This document shows, one piece after another, positions 1 to 8,517 of a stretch of 64,000 nt of DNA. Source of the DNA: Chloroflexota bacterium (GTDB taxonomy: Bacteria; Chloroflexota; Anaerolineae; Anaerolineales; Anaerolineaceae); the NCBI GenBank assembly GCA_029561345.1, contig JAKQJC010000022.1, positions 1-64,000 on the forward strand, given 5' to 3'. Positions within the stretch are counted from its first letter, which is position 1, and each line of letters begins with the position of its first letter. A program made the position numbers and the translations under genes. A model generated the notes under the pieces. That model was given only the letters and a program-made list of their open reading frames with translations, was not told the origin of the DNA and made no database searches.

Positions 1-105
1 CGCCCACATCAATCTCTGGACTATAAAACACCGGCGGAAATCTACGCGCCCCCCGCCGGTAATATGTTACAATCAACCTTAACAAAGGAGTGCACCTTAA
101 AGTGA
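1..105 (+). mobile_element. 3' end of an IS3-family transposase (OrfB), cut by window start
   Basis: Frame 1 is open from the first base to a TGA at 103-105 and gives 34 residues beginning RPHQSLDYKTPAEIYA. This closely matches the conserved C-terminal signature of IS3-family OrfB transposases (integrase core, rve domain), where R-PHQ-L-Y-TP-E-Y is the usual ending. The DDE catalytic residues would lie upstream, outside the window. The sequence just after the stop, with a GTGTCT followed by five A at 115-125, resembles the spacing between the OrfB stop and the right inverted repeat in this family, so the IS end is probably between about 125 and 150. I cannot tell whether the element is intact. 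It marks the left edge of the accessory, AT-rich stretch. Confidence 0.75.
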
Positions 106-177
106 CCCTTTTGGGTGTCTAAAAATCCTTATCCACCCTACGGAGCAGGCATGGGATTGTTTATGATTTTATTATAG

Positions 178-324
178 TCCAATACAGGTTTTGCCCGACG
201 GATCAATCCACCTCGTGGAATATGGTCAAAATGGGCTGAAGCATTGTTATGTGCCGGCATGACGTCTCCCGGCGGCCAGGGCCAAACATGGGTTGGAAGG
301 CCTGTGGTAGAATTAAAACGCTGA
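178..324 (+). pseudogene. Possible 3' stub of a truncated (toxin?) gene
   Basis: This frame is open for 48 codons after an in-frame TAG at 175-177 and ends in TGA at 322-324. It has no convincing start codon or Shine-Dalgarno. The peptide is rich in G, P, R and W (it contains RRINPPRGIW and AGMTSPGG) and looks protein-like, but I do not recognise it. It lies between the presumed IS3 right end and a gene of an immunity-protein family, which is where a polymorphic toxin gene would normally end. The inference is a toxin 3' remnant left after IS insertion or deletion. A 91-codon frame on the opposite strand (138-413) covers the same bases, so the coding strand is uncertain. Confidence 0.25.
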
Positions 325-356
325 CCTGAAAAACGAGGCGCGGGGGAAGCGTGTCT

Positions 357-390
357 AAAAAAACACCTCCATGAGAAATGATGGAGGTGG
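357..390 (-). terminator. Intrinsic terminator pointing left
   Basis: On the minus strand a 9-bp perfect stem (CACCTCCAT at 364-372 with ATGGAGGTG at 381-389) and an 8-nt loop are followed by seven U (A357-A363 on the plus strand). This is a textbook intrinsic terminator. No minus-strand gene lies to its right, so it seems to be a relic or to terminate antisense transcription. Confidence 0.55.
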
Positions 391-488
391 CCATTTCCGA
401 ATGGATCGGACAATAAGGAATGACTTTATCCATTCCAACATTTTTGCCGGGTCCCTTTCAACCGCCAATCTCAAGCAAGGTGGTGTAA

Positions 489-1205
489 ATGATGAAATTT
501 TACAAATTCACCGCTCCCAACTACGAATCTGATGCCATGTATTCTCGAAGGAATCCAATTACATGGGTTTATCAATATATTGTCCCTGGAATAATTTGCC
601 CAATTTGTGGCGCTTGGACTGGTAATCGCCGCCTTTTTTTGCCGGTTGAGGATGCGGGTCTGACGGAGTTATTGAAGGAAAAACCTTATCCAATCCCTAT
701 GGATGATTGGTATCGGATCTTTGGGAGAGCCGCTGAAAGGGACAATTTTGCTCAACGTTTCCGGTTTGCACCTGGAGATGTGCTTGGAAAACCAACCGGC
801 ATAATCACAACCAAACAGGTACCCAATTTTATTTTTCCTTGGGAGGGCGGTGTATTAGTCACACAGCAAACAAGGGATATAATTATTGAAGCCAATCTGA
901 GTGGCTGTCAATTCTTGAAGATGGATTTAATCGATCGGAGACGCAAAAAAGGAAAAGAGCAGCCACTGCCCACGATTTATGTGCTTCTCATTACCGGGCG
1001 GATAAATCAGTCATCAGAAATGAACCGATGCCCAGTGTGTGCAAGGGTGAAAGCCAGTTACTCAATTGACCTGAATGAACGGTATTGGGATGGTAACGAC
1101 TTCATTATCAATGAAGCCTTTCCTGAATTGATATATGTTACAGAAAAGGTGTTCACAATTTTCAAAGATAAGGGTTTGAAAAATTTCCAGTGTGTGCCGG
1201 TGTAA
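489..1205 (+). CDS. Double-CXXCG (SitI6-type) immunity-family protein
   Basis: A 238-aa cytosolic protein without signal peptide or membrane segment. It has two zinc-knuckle-like Cys pairs: CPICG near residue 37 and CPVC near residue 180. The layout (FYxF start, first CxxC, a P-G-rich middle with a hydrophobic FPWEGGVLVTQQT block, second CxxC, and a C-terminal VTEKVF segment) fits the Gmx_para_CXXCG family (Pfam PF09535), first noted in Myxococcus and associated with SitI6 immunity proteins of the SitA/SitI toxin exchange system. I infer it protects against a toxin acting inside the cell, but no intact toxin gene is visible. The ATG at 489 is preceded by AAGGTGG. The gene is clearly more AT-rich than the housekeeping genes downstream, suggesting transfer. 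Confidence 0.6.
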   Translation: MMKFYKFTAPNYESDAMYSRRNPITWVYQYIVPGIICPICGAWTGNRRLFLPVEDAGLTELLKEKPYPIPMDDWYRIFGRAAERDNFAQRFRFAPGDVLGKPTGIITTKQVPNFIFPWEGGVLVTQQTRDIIIEANLSGCQFLKMDLIDRRRKKGKEQPLPTIYVLLITGRINQSSEMNRCPVCARVKASYSIDLNERYWDGNDFIINEAFPELIYVTEKVFTIFKDKGLKNFQCVPV

Positions 1206-1325
1206 ATCACTTATTTGAGTGTAAGGCACAATTATTGTGCAATAAGAGGTATGAGAACACGATTCAGCACTCAACAAAATCACAGATGATGCTCAAGTTG
1301 CTCAAAAATCTGAAGGTAAGGTCAT

Positions 1326-1835
1326 ATGTCTATGATTCATTGGTATTTCTTATTTGATTATCAGGCTTTCAGGCCGGTTCTCAGAAACCTCATTGATGAT
1401 ATCGAAAAAGGGGACCTCTATCCTCTTTTTGTAAAAACTATGAAAATTCGATCACAATTTCAGGACCAAAAAGATTGGATTTTTGCCCCAACATATACAT
1501 TTATCGATACCATTGAGGATGAACGGAATATCGATTATGGACATTGGTTATATGTTGTCCTTTCTTCGTACCTGAAACCGGCTCCTTGTGTGCTTGGATA
1601 TTTTTTGGAATTTTATCAATCCTTAAAGTTTATGGGTTGGTTGGAGGATGACATTGATACTTTATTCTACGGAGAATCCATTCAGCGATTGGTATTCCCG
1701 GATCTGGACAAAGCTGTTCCATCAGATGATGATGCTCCCTTTTGGGCTTGGATCAGAGGGGAAGCCTCACATCGAGGTTGTGAATTTATTGAATTTTTAA
1801 ACAACCGACCCCGCATATATGCGCTGAAGGCATAG
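1326..1835 (+). CDS. Hypothetical protein, AT-rich, possible second immunity protein
   Basis: A 169-aa acidic, aromatic-rich soluble protein (starts MSMIHWYFLFDYQAF). I do not recognise a family. The ATG at 1326 has a GGTAAGG Shine-Dalgarno a few bases upstream. It lies 120 bp behind the SitI6-like gene on the same strand with similarly low GC. Small acidic proteins in a row beside an immunity gene are typical of immunity arrays, so immunity is the working inference; nothing in the sequence itself shows a function. No transmembrane segment or signal peptide is apparent. Confidence 0.6.
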   Translation: MSMIHWYFLFDYQAFRPVLRNLIDDIEKGDLYPLFVKTMKIRSQFQDQKDWIFAPTYTFIDTIEDERNIDYGHWLYVVLSSYLKPAPCVLGYFLEFYQSLKFMGWLEDDIDTLFYGESIQRLVFPDLDKAVPSDDDAPFWAWIRGEASHRGCEFIEFLNNRPRIYALKA

Positions 1836-2021
1836 ATAACCAGTATATATGGGGGTAAAGCTTTATCAATTTCGATTTTTTCACAACCTCATCGTGAGGG
1901 GTGGTTGGCGCTTGAGCAAATAAACGAACTGGAGCAAAAGGTAAAAGATACCTACACATATTTCTGCAGATTATAGCGCAATCAGCGGTGGACTGGACGG
2001 CGGCGATTGGCCACCCAAAAG

Positions 2022-2049
2022 TTGACATAAGGTTTTTTTTGTGTAATAT
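2022..2049 (+). promoter_or_regulatory. Sigma-70-type promoter for the 2104 gene
   Basis: A perfect -35 TTGACA (2022-2027), a 16-bp spacer containing eight T, and a -10 TAATAT (2044-2049). It lies 54 bp before the ATG at 2104, and no other gene start is nearby. The 268-bp gap from 1836 to 2103 holds nothing else I can name. Confidence 0.55.
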
Positions 2050-2103
2050 TCATCATACAAGAATCTCGTTCCGATTTCATGCCAATCATGTGGGAGAAAA
2101 ACC

Positions 2104-3585
2104 ATGAAGAAAACCCTTTCACTTGCGGCTTTTTTGGGCGTTTTGTTCCTGCTGGTGTTTTCTTTCTGCGCGCCCCAGGAGATGGCAGCGAACCAGAATC
2201 CCCTCACGGACATCCCAGACAGGCTGAAACAGCAGGGTGTTCCTGTCATCCGGGTTATCCCGGTTGACCAACAATCCCCCACTCACATCGAGATTGATCT
2301 TCAGAGCGAAAGCACGGATGAAAATATCACTTTTGATGATAACTGGTTTATCCTACTGGCCAGAAGAGAGGCGACCCTGGCCTACCGAAGGTCAGCCAGG
2401 CTGGACAGCTTTAAGATCATCGTTTACAACAAAAATGGCGCGGAAATTTATGGGACGCAAACGTTTCTATATCCACAGGATATCAGCCAAAATCTCAAGG
2501 CCGTTCAATCCAAAATGGATAATTCCAAAACCAGGGACATCCTTTTGAACGATATCAAACTGGAAAACCTGACCTTGATGAAGTTTGAGGTAGGTTCAGA
2601 TGTCAGCGAAGGCAATGGCGGACAAATCATCACGCTGTTTGTGTCCGGCAAAGACCTGGACACAATCAATCAATCGCTGCCCGCTTTTTGGGGATCATGG
2701 TCTGCCATGTTGGAAACGGCCAATTCAAAATATGGAACCAATATTGCCCTCTGCCATCTGCGAATTATGGATGACAAAGAAGCCATTTTGGTTGACGAGA
2801 TGAGGGATATAGAAATCGGTTTTACGCAGTTGAAGCAGGTCAAAGGCGTTAAAAGCATGCACACATCGCCTGCGGGAGATGAAGAAAATTCTCCGCAGAT
2901 GAACTATTCATACCCGCCGCCAGAGGCGGCTTCAGGTTCCCGGGAAAAAATCCAACCCCATGACCCGGATTTTGGAGATAACTGGATGCTGGTCACGCAG
3001 CCGGCATCCAACAGCGATCAGACCATCACAACACTGGCGCTGCTTTTATCCAGCAGAAAAACCGCCATTGTTGGGTATACAACAGGGAAAAACACCAGCC
3101 TGATTGAAAGATCAGATATCATGATCGAAATGGATGATGGAAAGGGCGTCTCCAAACTGGTATCGAAGGTGCATGTGGCCTCCATTGACCACCTTGATTT
3201 TTGGGCATGGGTGTTTGAGCCCAGAAAGCCGGGGGCAAACCAACTGACGGTGATTATTCAAACCGGAGATGATCCTTCTACCGCGATAAAAGTGCCCATC
3301 GCTCAATTCATAGGCGGGCCGGACAGCGCCGATGAACGTATATCCAGGCGTATTGATGCGCCGTGCCCGCAGGCGTTTGATGAAGACGGCCTGCGCATAT
3401 CATTTGAGGGCTGGTATCTGCCGCCATTGCCAGCGCAGCCCTCTCCCACAGCCACCTTGCCTGACGGGGTTTCCATTGATCATAAATTTTCTCTCCGGAT
3501 AGAGAACACCTCATCAAAAGAGGCTCAATTTCTCTATATCCAATTTTATTCTAATGGCGATATCCTTGGGGAGGTCATTCATTGA
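2104..3585 (+). CDS. Exported protein of unknown function (possible lipoprotein)
   Basis: A 493-aa protein with an N-terminal Lys pair and a long hydrophobic stretch (residues about 5-21) ending in FSFC at residue 22, so it is exported. The residue before the Cys is Phe rather than the usual Gly/Ala/Ser, so lipidation is uncertain. Two segments resemble each other: one near residue 75 (DNWFILLAR, then a hydrophobic strand) and one near residue 297 (DNWMLVTQP, then a hydrophobic strand). This suggests a duplicated beta-rich domain. A Pro-rich linker and a final domain containing HKFSLRIENTSSKEAQFLY follow, reminiscent of an immunoglobulin-like fold. No catalytic motif is visible. ATG 2104 has GGGAGA upstream and its own promoter. 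The gene stands alone between the accessory region and the nusA operon. Confidence 0.75.
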   Translation: MKKTLSLAAFLGVLFLLVFSFCAPQEMAANQNPLTDIPDRLKQQGVPVIRVIPVDQQSPTHIEIDLQSESTDENITFDDNWFILLARREATLAYRRSARLDSFKIIVYNKNGAEIYGTQTFLYPQDISQNLKAVQSKMDNSKTRDILLNDIKLENLTLMKFEVGSDVSEGNGGQIITLFVSGKDLDTINQSLPAFWGSWSAMLETANSKYGTNIALCHLRIMDDKEAILVDEMRDIEIGFTQLKQVKGVKSMHTSPAGDEENSPQMNYSYPPPEAASGSREKIQPHDPDFGDNWMLVTQPASNSDQTITTLALLLSSRKTAIVGYTTGKNTSLIERSDIMIEMDDGKGVSKLVSKVHVASIDHLDFWAWVFEPRKPGANQLTVIIQTGDDPSTAIKVPIAQFIGGPDSADERISRRIDAPCPQAFDEDGLRISFEGWYLPPLPAQPSPTATLPDGVSIDHKFSLRIENTSSKEAQFLYIQFYSNGDILGEVIH

Positions 3586-3658
3586 TTTTAATGGCTCAGG
3601 CTGACAAATAAATTGTTTGATTTTTTCGCCGCGAAGCACGCAAAGAGTGAAGATGCAG

Positions 3659-3714
3659 TCCGACCTGGTGACGGAGCGGGCCTGGTGGACGAAAGCCAGC
3701 CGGCTGTTTTTTTT
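3659..3714 (+). terminator. Terminator-like region after the 2104 gene
   Basis: An imperfect stem (GTCC...GGAC, about 3659-3690) is followed by a short GC palindrome (AGCC/GGCT around 3694-3705) and eight T (3707-3714). A second weak hairpin with a C4G/CG4-like stem and T7 follows near 3725-3752. This probably ends the upstream transcript before the nusA promoter. Stems are short, so confidence is limited. Confidence 0.4.
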
Positions 3715-3762
3715 CGCTGCCCTCCCGGAAAAAAAACGGGGAAACTTTTTTTGAAACAATCC

Positions 3763-3791
3763 TTGCATGTTTACTGAGAATGCGATAAAAT
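3763..3791 (+). promoter_or_regulatory. Promoter of the nusA operon
   Basis: -35 TTGCAT (3763-3768), 17-bp spacer, -10 TAAAAT (3786-3791). It is the only good match in the 284-bp gap before nusA and gives a leader of roughly 90 nt. Confidence 0.6.
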
Positions 3792-3827
3792 ATAAACGTT
3801 CCGTCATTGGGCATAGTTTATTCAACG

Positions 3828-3850
3828 AAAAGTGGGCGCCCCCCACTTTT
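3828..3850 (+). promoter_or_regulatory. Leader hairpin (possible attenuator) before nusA
   Basis: A perfect 9-bp inverted repeat (AAAAGTGGG at 3828-3836, CCCACTTTT at 3842-3850) with a 5-nt loop lies inside the predicted nusA leader. The T tract that completes the stem makes it terminator-like, though only four T follow. NusA is a termination/antitermination factor, so autoregulation at this hairpin is a reasonable inference but is not shown. Confidence 0.45.
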
Positions 3851-3890
3851 CTGCTTATAAAAGAAGGTTTTGTCTGGAGATAGTAAAGGG

Positions 3891-5774
3891 ATGAAAAACG
3901 AGTTTGTCCTGGCCTTTAATGAGGTGCTTGAAGAAAAGCAGCTGCCGCGCGAAATTATTCTCAAAGCGCTGGAATCAGCCCTGGTTTCCGCCTACCGGCG
4001 GTCAGTGAATGCTTCAAATGCGCAGCATGTTGAAGCCACCGTTGACCTGGATACCGGCAAGGTGACCATTTTTGCCGAAAAAGAGGTGGTGGATTCGGTG
4101 CAGGATGTGCGCACGGAAGTGACCGTTGCGGATGCCCGCAAGGTGAATCCGGAAGCCGAACCAGGCATGATGGTGGTGGTTGAGTCGACTCCGCGCGATT
4201 TTGGCCGTGTGGCCGCGCAGACCGCCCGCCAGGTGATCCAACAGCGCATTCGCGAGGCCGAGCGCCAGGCGCAGCTTTCTCACTATGAGAAACAGGTGGG
4301 TGAAATTGTGAACGGCGTGGTGCAGGCAGTGAATGGGCAGGGCATTACCATTGGCCTGGACATGAAAGCCGAAGGCACCATGCTGCGCAAGGAAATGATT
4401 CCGGGCGAGCGTTTCAAGGTACACGACCGGGTGCGCGCCCTGGTGCATGAGGCCAAAGACGGCCCCCGCGGACCGCAAATTTTCCTTTCCCGCGCGCATC
4501 GCAACTTTCTGCGGCGTTTGCTGGAAAATGAAGTGCCTGAAATTTACCACGGCGTGGTTGAAATCCGTTCCATTGCCCGCGAGCCGGGCGAACGCGCCAA
4601 GGTGGCCGTTGCAGCCACCCAGCAGGGCATTGATCCGGTGGGCGCCTGCGTGGGCATTCGCGGCGTGCGTATCCAGGCCATTGTGCGTGAACTGCACGAA
4701 GAAAAGATTGATGTCATCGAATGGAATGCGGATCCGGTGGTGTATATTGCCAAAGCCATCAGCCCGGCCCGTGTTTCGGGTGTGTATTTGAATGAAACCG
4801 CCGCAGGCGGAAAAACTGCCACCGTCGTGGTTCCTGAGGATCAATTAAGCCTGGCGATTGGCCGCGACGGCCAGAATGCCCGCCTGGCTGCCAAATTGAC
4901 CACATGGCGCATTGATATCAAGAGCATCAGTGAGGCCGCCTCAGATGTGCTGGACCGCCTGCGCTCAGAACCGGCCCTTGAAGGCCTGGCTGCTGCTGAA
5001 GCCAACACCATCGCTCAGATTGAAGCCCTGCTGCTGAAGAAATCGGAAGGCCGCAGCCTGCTGGTTGAAGAATATGACCAGATGAATCGCTTTGTGGATC
5101 GCATTGAAAAGCGCACCGCCAGCAAACGTCAGGCTGAACCTGAAGTGACCCGCGGTGGCGATGATCGCCAGGCGGTCAAGCCCGAAGCCTTCGATATTTC
5201 GCTGCTGGACAGCAAGCTGCCCGAGCATGTGGCCAACATACTTCAGGAAGCCGGTTACATCACCATTGGTGAACTGGTGCTGCAGATGAAGCGCAATCCT
5301 GATGTGATCCTGGCACTGCAGGGGATGGGCCCGAAGGCCATGGCTCAGGTTAGTCTGCTGGTTGAAGAATATTCGATGGCAGCCCCTGTGGTTGAGCCGG
5401 TCAAGGAAACCCTTGAGGTGGAAGCCCCGGCAGTTGTTGAGCAGCCGGTAGGGCCGGTTGTTGAAGAAGCGGTGGTTGAAGGAGAAAAGCCTGTCGAACC
5501 TCAACCTGTTGAAATGGTCGAACCTGCGCCTGTTGTGGAGGAGACGGAAGAAGAAAGCCGCCAGATCTTTGATGAGCTGTTCACCCTGCGCGTTGAGCCG
5601 CAGGCCGTCGCTGCCGATGACGAGGATGAGGACGAATCAGGTTCCAAGCCGTCCACTGGCAAAAAGAAGAAGAAAAAGAAAAGCGTTGAAATCACTTACG
5701 ATCCTGACAGTGATTCAACGTTGGTGCGCCGCAAACACAAACGCGGTGATGATAACTGGACTGAAGACTGGTAA
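3891..5774 (+). CDS. nusA: Transcription termination/antitermination factor NusA
   Basis: NusA binds RNA polymerase and nascent RNA and modulates pausing, termination and antitermination. The 627-aa product has the N-terminal polymerase-binding domain ([12 protein letters not shown], residues 1-130), an S1 domain (about 130-200), then two KH domains with GIRG and AIGRDGQNA loops (about 200-350). A helix-hairpin-helix-like segment follows ([14 protein letters not shown] ... [12 protein letters not shown]), then an unusual C-terminal tail of more than 130 residues: V/E/P-rich, then acidic, then a run of six Lys near the end. Start chosen at ATG 3891 because the family begins MKNEF; a TTG at 3870 would add seven residues. 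It heads the operon with ylxR, infB and rbfA. rimP, usually just upstream, is missing here. Confidence 0.95.
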   Translation: MKNEFVLAFNEVLEEKQLPREIILKALESALVSAYRRSVNASNAQHVEATVDLDTGKVTIFAEKEVVDSVQDVRTEVTVADARKVNPEAEPGMMVVVESTPRDFGRVAAQTARQVIQQRIREAERQAQLSHYEKQVGEIVNGVVQAVNGQGITIGLDMKAEGTMLRKEMIPGERFKVHDRVRALVHEAKDGPRGPQIFLSRAHRNFLRRLLENEVPEIYHGVVEIRSIAREPGERAKVAVAATQQGIDPVGACVGIRGVRIQAIVRELHEEKIDVIEWNADPVVYIAKAISPARVSGVYLNETAAGGKTATVVVPEDQLSLAIGRDGQNARLAAKLTTWRIDIKSISEAASDVLDRLRSEPALEGLAAAEANTIAQIEALLLKKSEGRSLLVEEYDQMNRFVDRIEKRTASKRQAEPEVTRGGDDRQAVKPEAFDISLLDSKLPEHVANILQEAGYITIGELVLQMKRNPDVILALQGMGPKAMAQVSLLVEEYSMAAPVVEPVKETLEVEAPAVVEQPVGPVVEEAVVEGEKPVEPQPVEMVEPAPVVEETEEESRQIFDELFTLRVEPQAVAADDEDEDESGSKPSTGKKKKKKKSVEITYDPDSDSTLVRRKHKRGDDNWTEDW

Positions 5775-5779
5775 AAACT

Positions 5780-6082
5780 GTGGTCGCAAAACCGCAAAAA
5801 AGGGTGAAACATGTGCCTCAGCGCACCTGCGTGGGCTGCCGGCAGGTGCTGGCCAAACGAAGCCTGGTCAGGCTGGTGAGGACAGAAAATGGTGTGGTGC
5901 TGGATCCTTCAGGAAAAATGAATGGCCGCGGCGCCTACCTGCACCAGCTGCGTTCATGCTGGGAACGCGCGTTAAAAGGTGCGCTGGCACATGCCCTGAA
6001 AGCGGAGTTATCGGAAAGTGACCGCAAGAACCTGGAAGAAGTCATGAATGGCCTTCCAGATGAACATGGGGATGCTGAATGA
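5780..6082 (+). CDS. ylxR: YlxR/DUF448 RNA-binding protein (RnpM family)
   Basis: A 100-aa basic protein with the family hallmarks CVGCRQ (residues 17-22) and GRGAYLH (about 50-56). YlxR is a small nucleic-acid-binding protein almost always encoded between nusA and infB; the Bacillus homologue (RnpM) modulates RNase P. Start is GTG 5780, five bases after the nusA stop, consistent with coupling. The C-terminus is acidic. The YlxQ/L7Ae gene often found next is absent; a 227-bp gap follows instead. Confidence 0.9.
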   Translation: MVAKPQKRVKHVPQRTCVGCRQVLAKRSLVRLVRTENGVVLDPSGKMNGRGAYLHQLRSCWERALKGALAHALKAELSESDRKNLEEVMNGLPDEHGDAE

Positions 6083-6309
6083 AAGCATCCTGTCTATCTC
6101 ACAACGAAGAAGCGGGGCGCTGCCTCATTTCAAACCGGGTGAGCGTATCTTTTGGGAGTTTCCAGGGGAAACTGGAAGAGGCGCGGCTCTCATAAGGTCA
6201 TCTTATTGAGCGATTGCTGAACAGCCCATCTGTAAGGCTCAACGCACCGCAGATTACACCTGCTGCACCCCGGGTGCTGTGAGGTCAGGCAATAGAAAAG
6301 GAGGTTCTG
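6083..6309 (+). other. Structured gap between ylxR and infB
   Basis: A 227-bp spacer inside an otherwise tight operon. It holds a perfect 7-bp hairpin (AGTTTCC 6157-6163 / GGAAACT 6167-6173) and a GC palindrome (GCACCCCGGGTGC) near 6264-6276. I see no ORF, tRNA or known riboswitch. It may be an infB leader or RNA-processing region. Confidence 0.3.
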
Positions 6310-8106
6310 ATGAGCGATAATGGGCAAAAAATAATATTACCAACAAGCATCACCGTACGTGATTTGGCGACACAGTTTAAGGTGAGCCCCATTCAGGTTA
6401 TGAAGATTTTAATGTCGAATGGGGTGATGGCAAACATCAATCAAATTGTGGATTTTGATACAGCAGCCATTGTGGCTTCGGAACTGGGTTTCGAAGCCGT
6501 GCTTGAGATTCCAGAACCTGAAGAAGTTGAAGAGGTCGGCGAAGTGCCCATGTGGCGGCGCGTGATTGCCGAAGAGGACCCGGACAAACTGGTGCGCCGG
6601 CCGCCCGTGGTGACTATTTTGGGGCATGTGGATCACGGTAAAACCACCCTGCTGGATGCCATCCGGCACACGAATGTGGCTTCAGGCGAAGCTGGCGGCA
6701 TCACCCAGCACATCGGCGCCTACCAGGCAGAGCACAAGGGCCGCCTGATCACTTTCCTGGATACCCCCGGTCACGCGGCTTTCACTGCCATGCGCGCTCG
6801 TGGCGCCCAGGGCGCGGATGTGGTGGTGCTGGTGGTGGCGGCAAACGACGGTGTGATGCCTCAGACAAAAGAGGCCATTGACCATGCCCGCGCGGCGCGC
6901 GTGCCGATTGTGGTGGCGATGAATAAAATTGACCGGCCGGACGCCAACCCTGATTTTGTGATGCGCCAGCTGGCTGATTTGGGTCTGGTGCCGGATGAAT
7001 GGGACGGCAATACCATTGTGGTCCCTGTTTCTGCAAAGCAGAAAAAAGGACTGGAAGACCTGCTGGAAGCCATTCTGCTGGTTTCTGAAAGCTGTGATTG
7101 CGATATCCGCGCCAACCCCAATGGCAAGGTGATTGGCACGGTCATTGAAGCCCAGCTTGACAAGGGTAAAGGCGTGATGGCGACACTGCTGGTTCAAAAC
7201 GGCTCTCTGGAAATGGGGCACGACATTGTGGTGGGCACTTCTTCCGGACGCATCCGCGCCATGTTCGACTTTCGCGGGCGCAAAGTTCGCAAGGTGGGAC
7301 CCTCAACGCCGGTGATGGTGATGGGTTTGAATGATGTTCCCCAGGCAGGCGACACGTTTGAGGTGGTGAGCAGTGAAAAGGAAGCCCGCCTGATTGCCAG
7401 CCAGCGCAAGCAGGCCCAGCAGCAGGTTCAGGCTTCACCCAAGGTGACCCTGGAACTGCTCTTTGACCGCTTCAAGGCCGGTGAACTGAAGGAACTGCGT
7501 TTGGTGATTAAGGCCGATGTTCAGGGTTCACTGGAACCGATTATCAAATCACTGAAAGATATCAAAACCGAAGATATTTCCCTTAATATCCTGCATTCTG
7601 CCACAGGAAATATCACCGAAAGTGACGTGATGCTGGCCACTGCGTCCAAGGCCGTCATCATCGGCTTCAATGTGGAAGCGGATTTGGCGGCACGCAAACT
7701 GGCGGAAATGGAAGGCATCTCCATCCGTCTTTACACCATCATTTACCGGTTAATGGAAGATGTTGAAAAGGCTCTCAAGGGTATGCTGGAACCAGAATAT
7801 AAGGAAACCGTGATTGGCAAGGCTGATGTGCTGGCGGTGTTCAAAATTTCTAAAGCTGGAAATATTGCCGGCTGCCGCGTGGTAACGGGTGAAATTCGGC
7901 GCAACGGCCGAGTTCGCGTGATGCGGGCTGGAAAAATGGTGTTTGATGGTGAAATATCATCATTGAAGCATGAAAAAGACGATGTCAGGGAAGTGCGGCA
8001 CGGCTTTGAATGCGGTATTGCTCTGCGCAACTTTAATGATGTGCTGGTTGGCGATTCAATTGAATGCTACACCTTGCAAAAGACGGTTGTTGAAGAAACT
8101 TTTTAG
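6310..8106 (+). CDS. infB: Translation initiation factor IF-2
   Basis: GTPase that delivers initiator tRNA to the 30S subunit and promotes subunit joining. The 598-aa product is a short form. It has an IF2_N domain (about residues 12-62), then the G domain with G1 GHVDHGKTT (105-113), G2 GGITQHIGAY, G3 DTPGH, G4 NKID and G5 SAK, followed by domains II, III and the C2 fMet-tRNA-binding domain with the terminal CYTLQKT. The long, charged N-terminal extension of many IF-2 proteins is missing, as is common outside Proteobacteria. ATG 6310 follows a strong AAAGGAGG. Confidence 0.97.
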   Translation: MSDNGQKIILPTSITVRDLATQFKVSPIQVMKILMSNGVMANINQIVDFDTAAIVASELGFEAVLEIPEPEEVEEVGEVPMWRRVIAEEDPDKLVRRPPVVTILGHVDHGKTTLLDAIRHTNVASGEAGGITQHIGAYQAEHKGRLITFLDTPGHAAFTAMRARGAQGADVVVLVVAANDGVMPQTKEAIDHARAARVPIVVAMNKIDRPDANPDFVMRQLADLGLVPDEWDGNTIVVPVSAKQKKGLEDLLEAILLVSESCDCDIRANPNGKVIGTVIEAQLDKGKGVMATLLVQNGSLEMGHDIVVGTSSGRIRAMFDFRGRKVRKVGPSTPVMVMGLNDVPQAGDTFEVVSSEKEARLIASQRKQAQQQVQASPKVTLELLFDRFKAGELKELRLVIKADVQGSLEPIIKSLKDIKTEDISLNILHSATGNITESDVMLATASKAVIIGFNVEADLAARKLAEMEGISIRLYTIIYRLMEDVEKALKGMLEPEYKETVIGKADVLAVFKISKAGNIAGCRVVTGEIRRNGRVRVMRAGKMVFDGEISSLKHEKDDVREVRHGFECGIALRNFNDVLVGDSIECYTLQKTVVEETF

Positions 8107-8118
8107 GAGGTAATCATT

Positions 8119-8517
8119 ATGCCTTCCAAGGTACGTTTGCAACGGATAGCTGACCGATTGCGGCAGGATCTATCTGAGATGCTGGTGATGGGGCGCGTCA
8201 ATGATCCCCGCCTGGCCGGGGTGAATGTGACTGACGTGTCCATTGATCGGGAACTGGCCTACGCAGAAATATATGTTTCAGCCGTAGAAGGGGCTGAACG
8301 GGCAAAGGAAGTGATTGCGGCGTTTGAACACGCTTCGGGTTTCATCCGTCACGAACTGGCTGCCCAGATTGACCTGCGCAGTTTTCCCCGTCTGCGGTTT
8401 CATTGGGATCCAACCCCTGAAAAGGCAGATCGCATTGAGCGGCTGCTGCTGACGCTGCACACAGATGAAACCCAGGCGGAGCCTGAGGTTGAGGATGATG
8501 AGGTGGATGAAGCGTGA
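8119..8517 (+). CDS. rbfA: Ribosome-binding factor A
   Basis: Binds the 30S subunit during late 16S rRNA maturation. 132 aa with the KH-like fold signature: basic start (PSKVRLQRIADRLRQDLSEML), VNDPRLAGVNVTDVSIDRELAYAEIYVS, and LRSFPRLRFHWDPTPEKADRIERLL. The C-terminus is acidic. ATG 8119 lies 12 bp after infB with GGAGG. Its TGA overlaps the start of the next gene (TGATG). Confidence 0.95.
   Translation: MPSKVRLQRIADRLRQDLSEMLVMGRVNDPRLAGVNVTDVSIDRELAYAEIYVSAVEGAERAKEVIAAFEHASGFIRHELAAQIDLRSFPRLRFHWDPTPEKADRIERLLLTLHTDETQAEPEVEDDEVDEA

Noticed and set aside
30..60. GC inverted repeat (ACCGGCGG/CCGCCGGT) as a terminator
   Set aside because: It lies inside the transposase coding end, is followed by no U tract on the plus strand and only a weak one on the minus strand.
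4014..4844. Long open frame on the minus strand opposite nusA (276 aa, His-rich)
   Set aside because: Antisense shadow of a well-supported nusA reading frame; composition (many His) is typical of reverse reads of GC-rich codons; no start signal.
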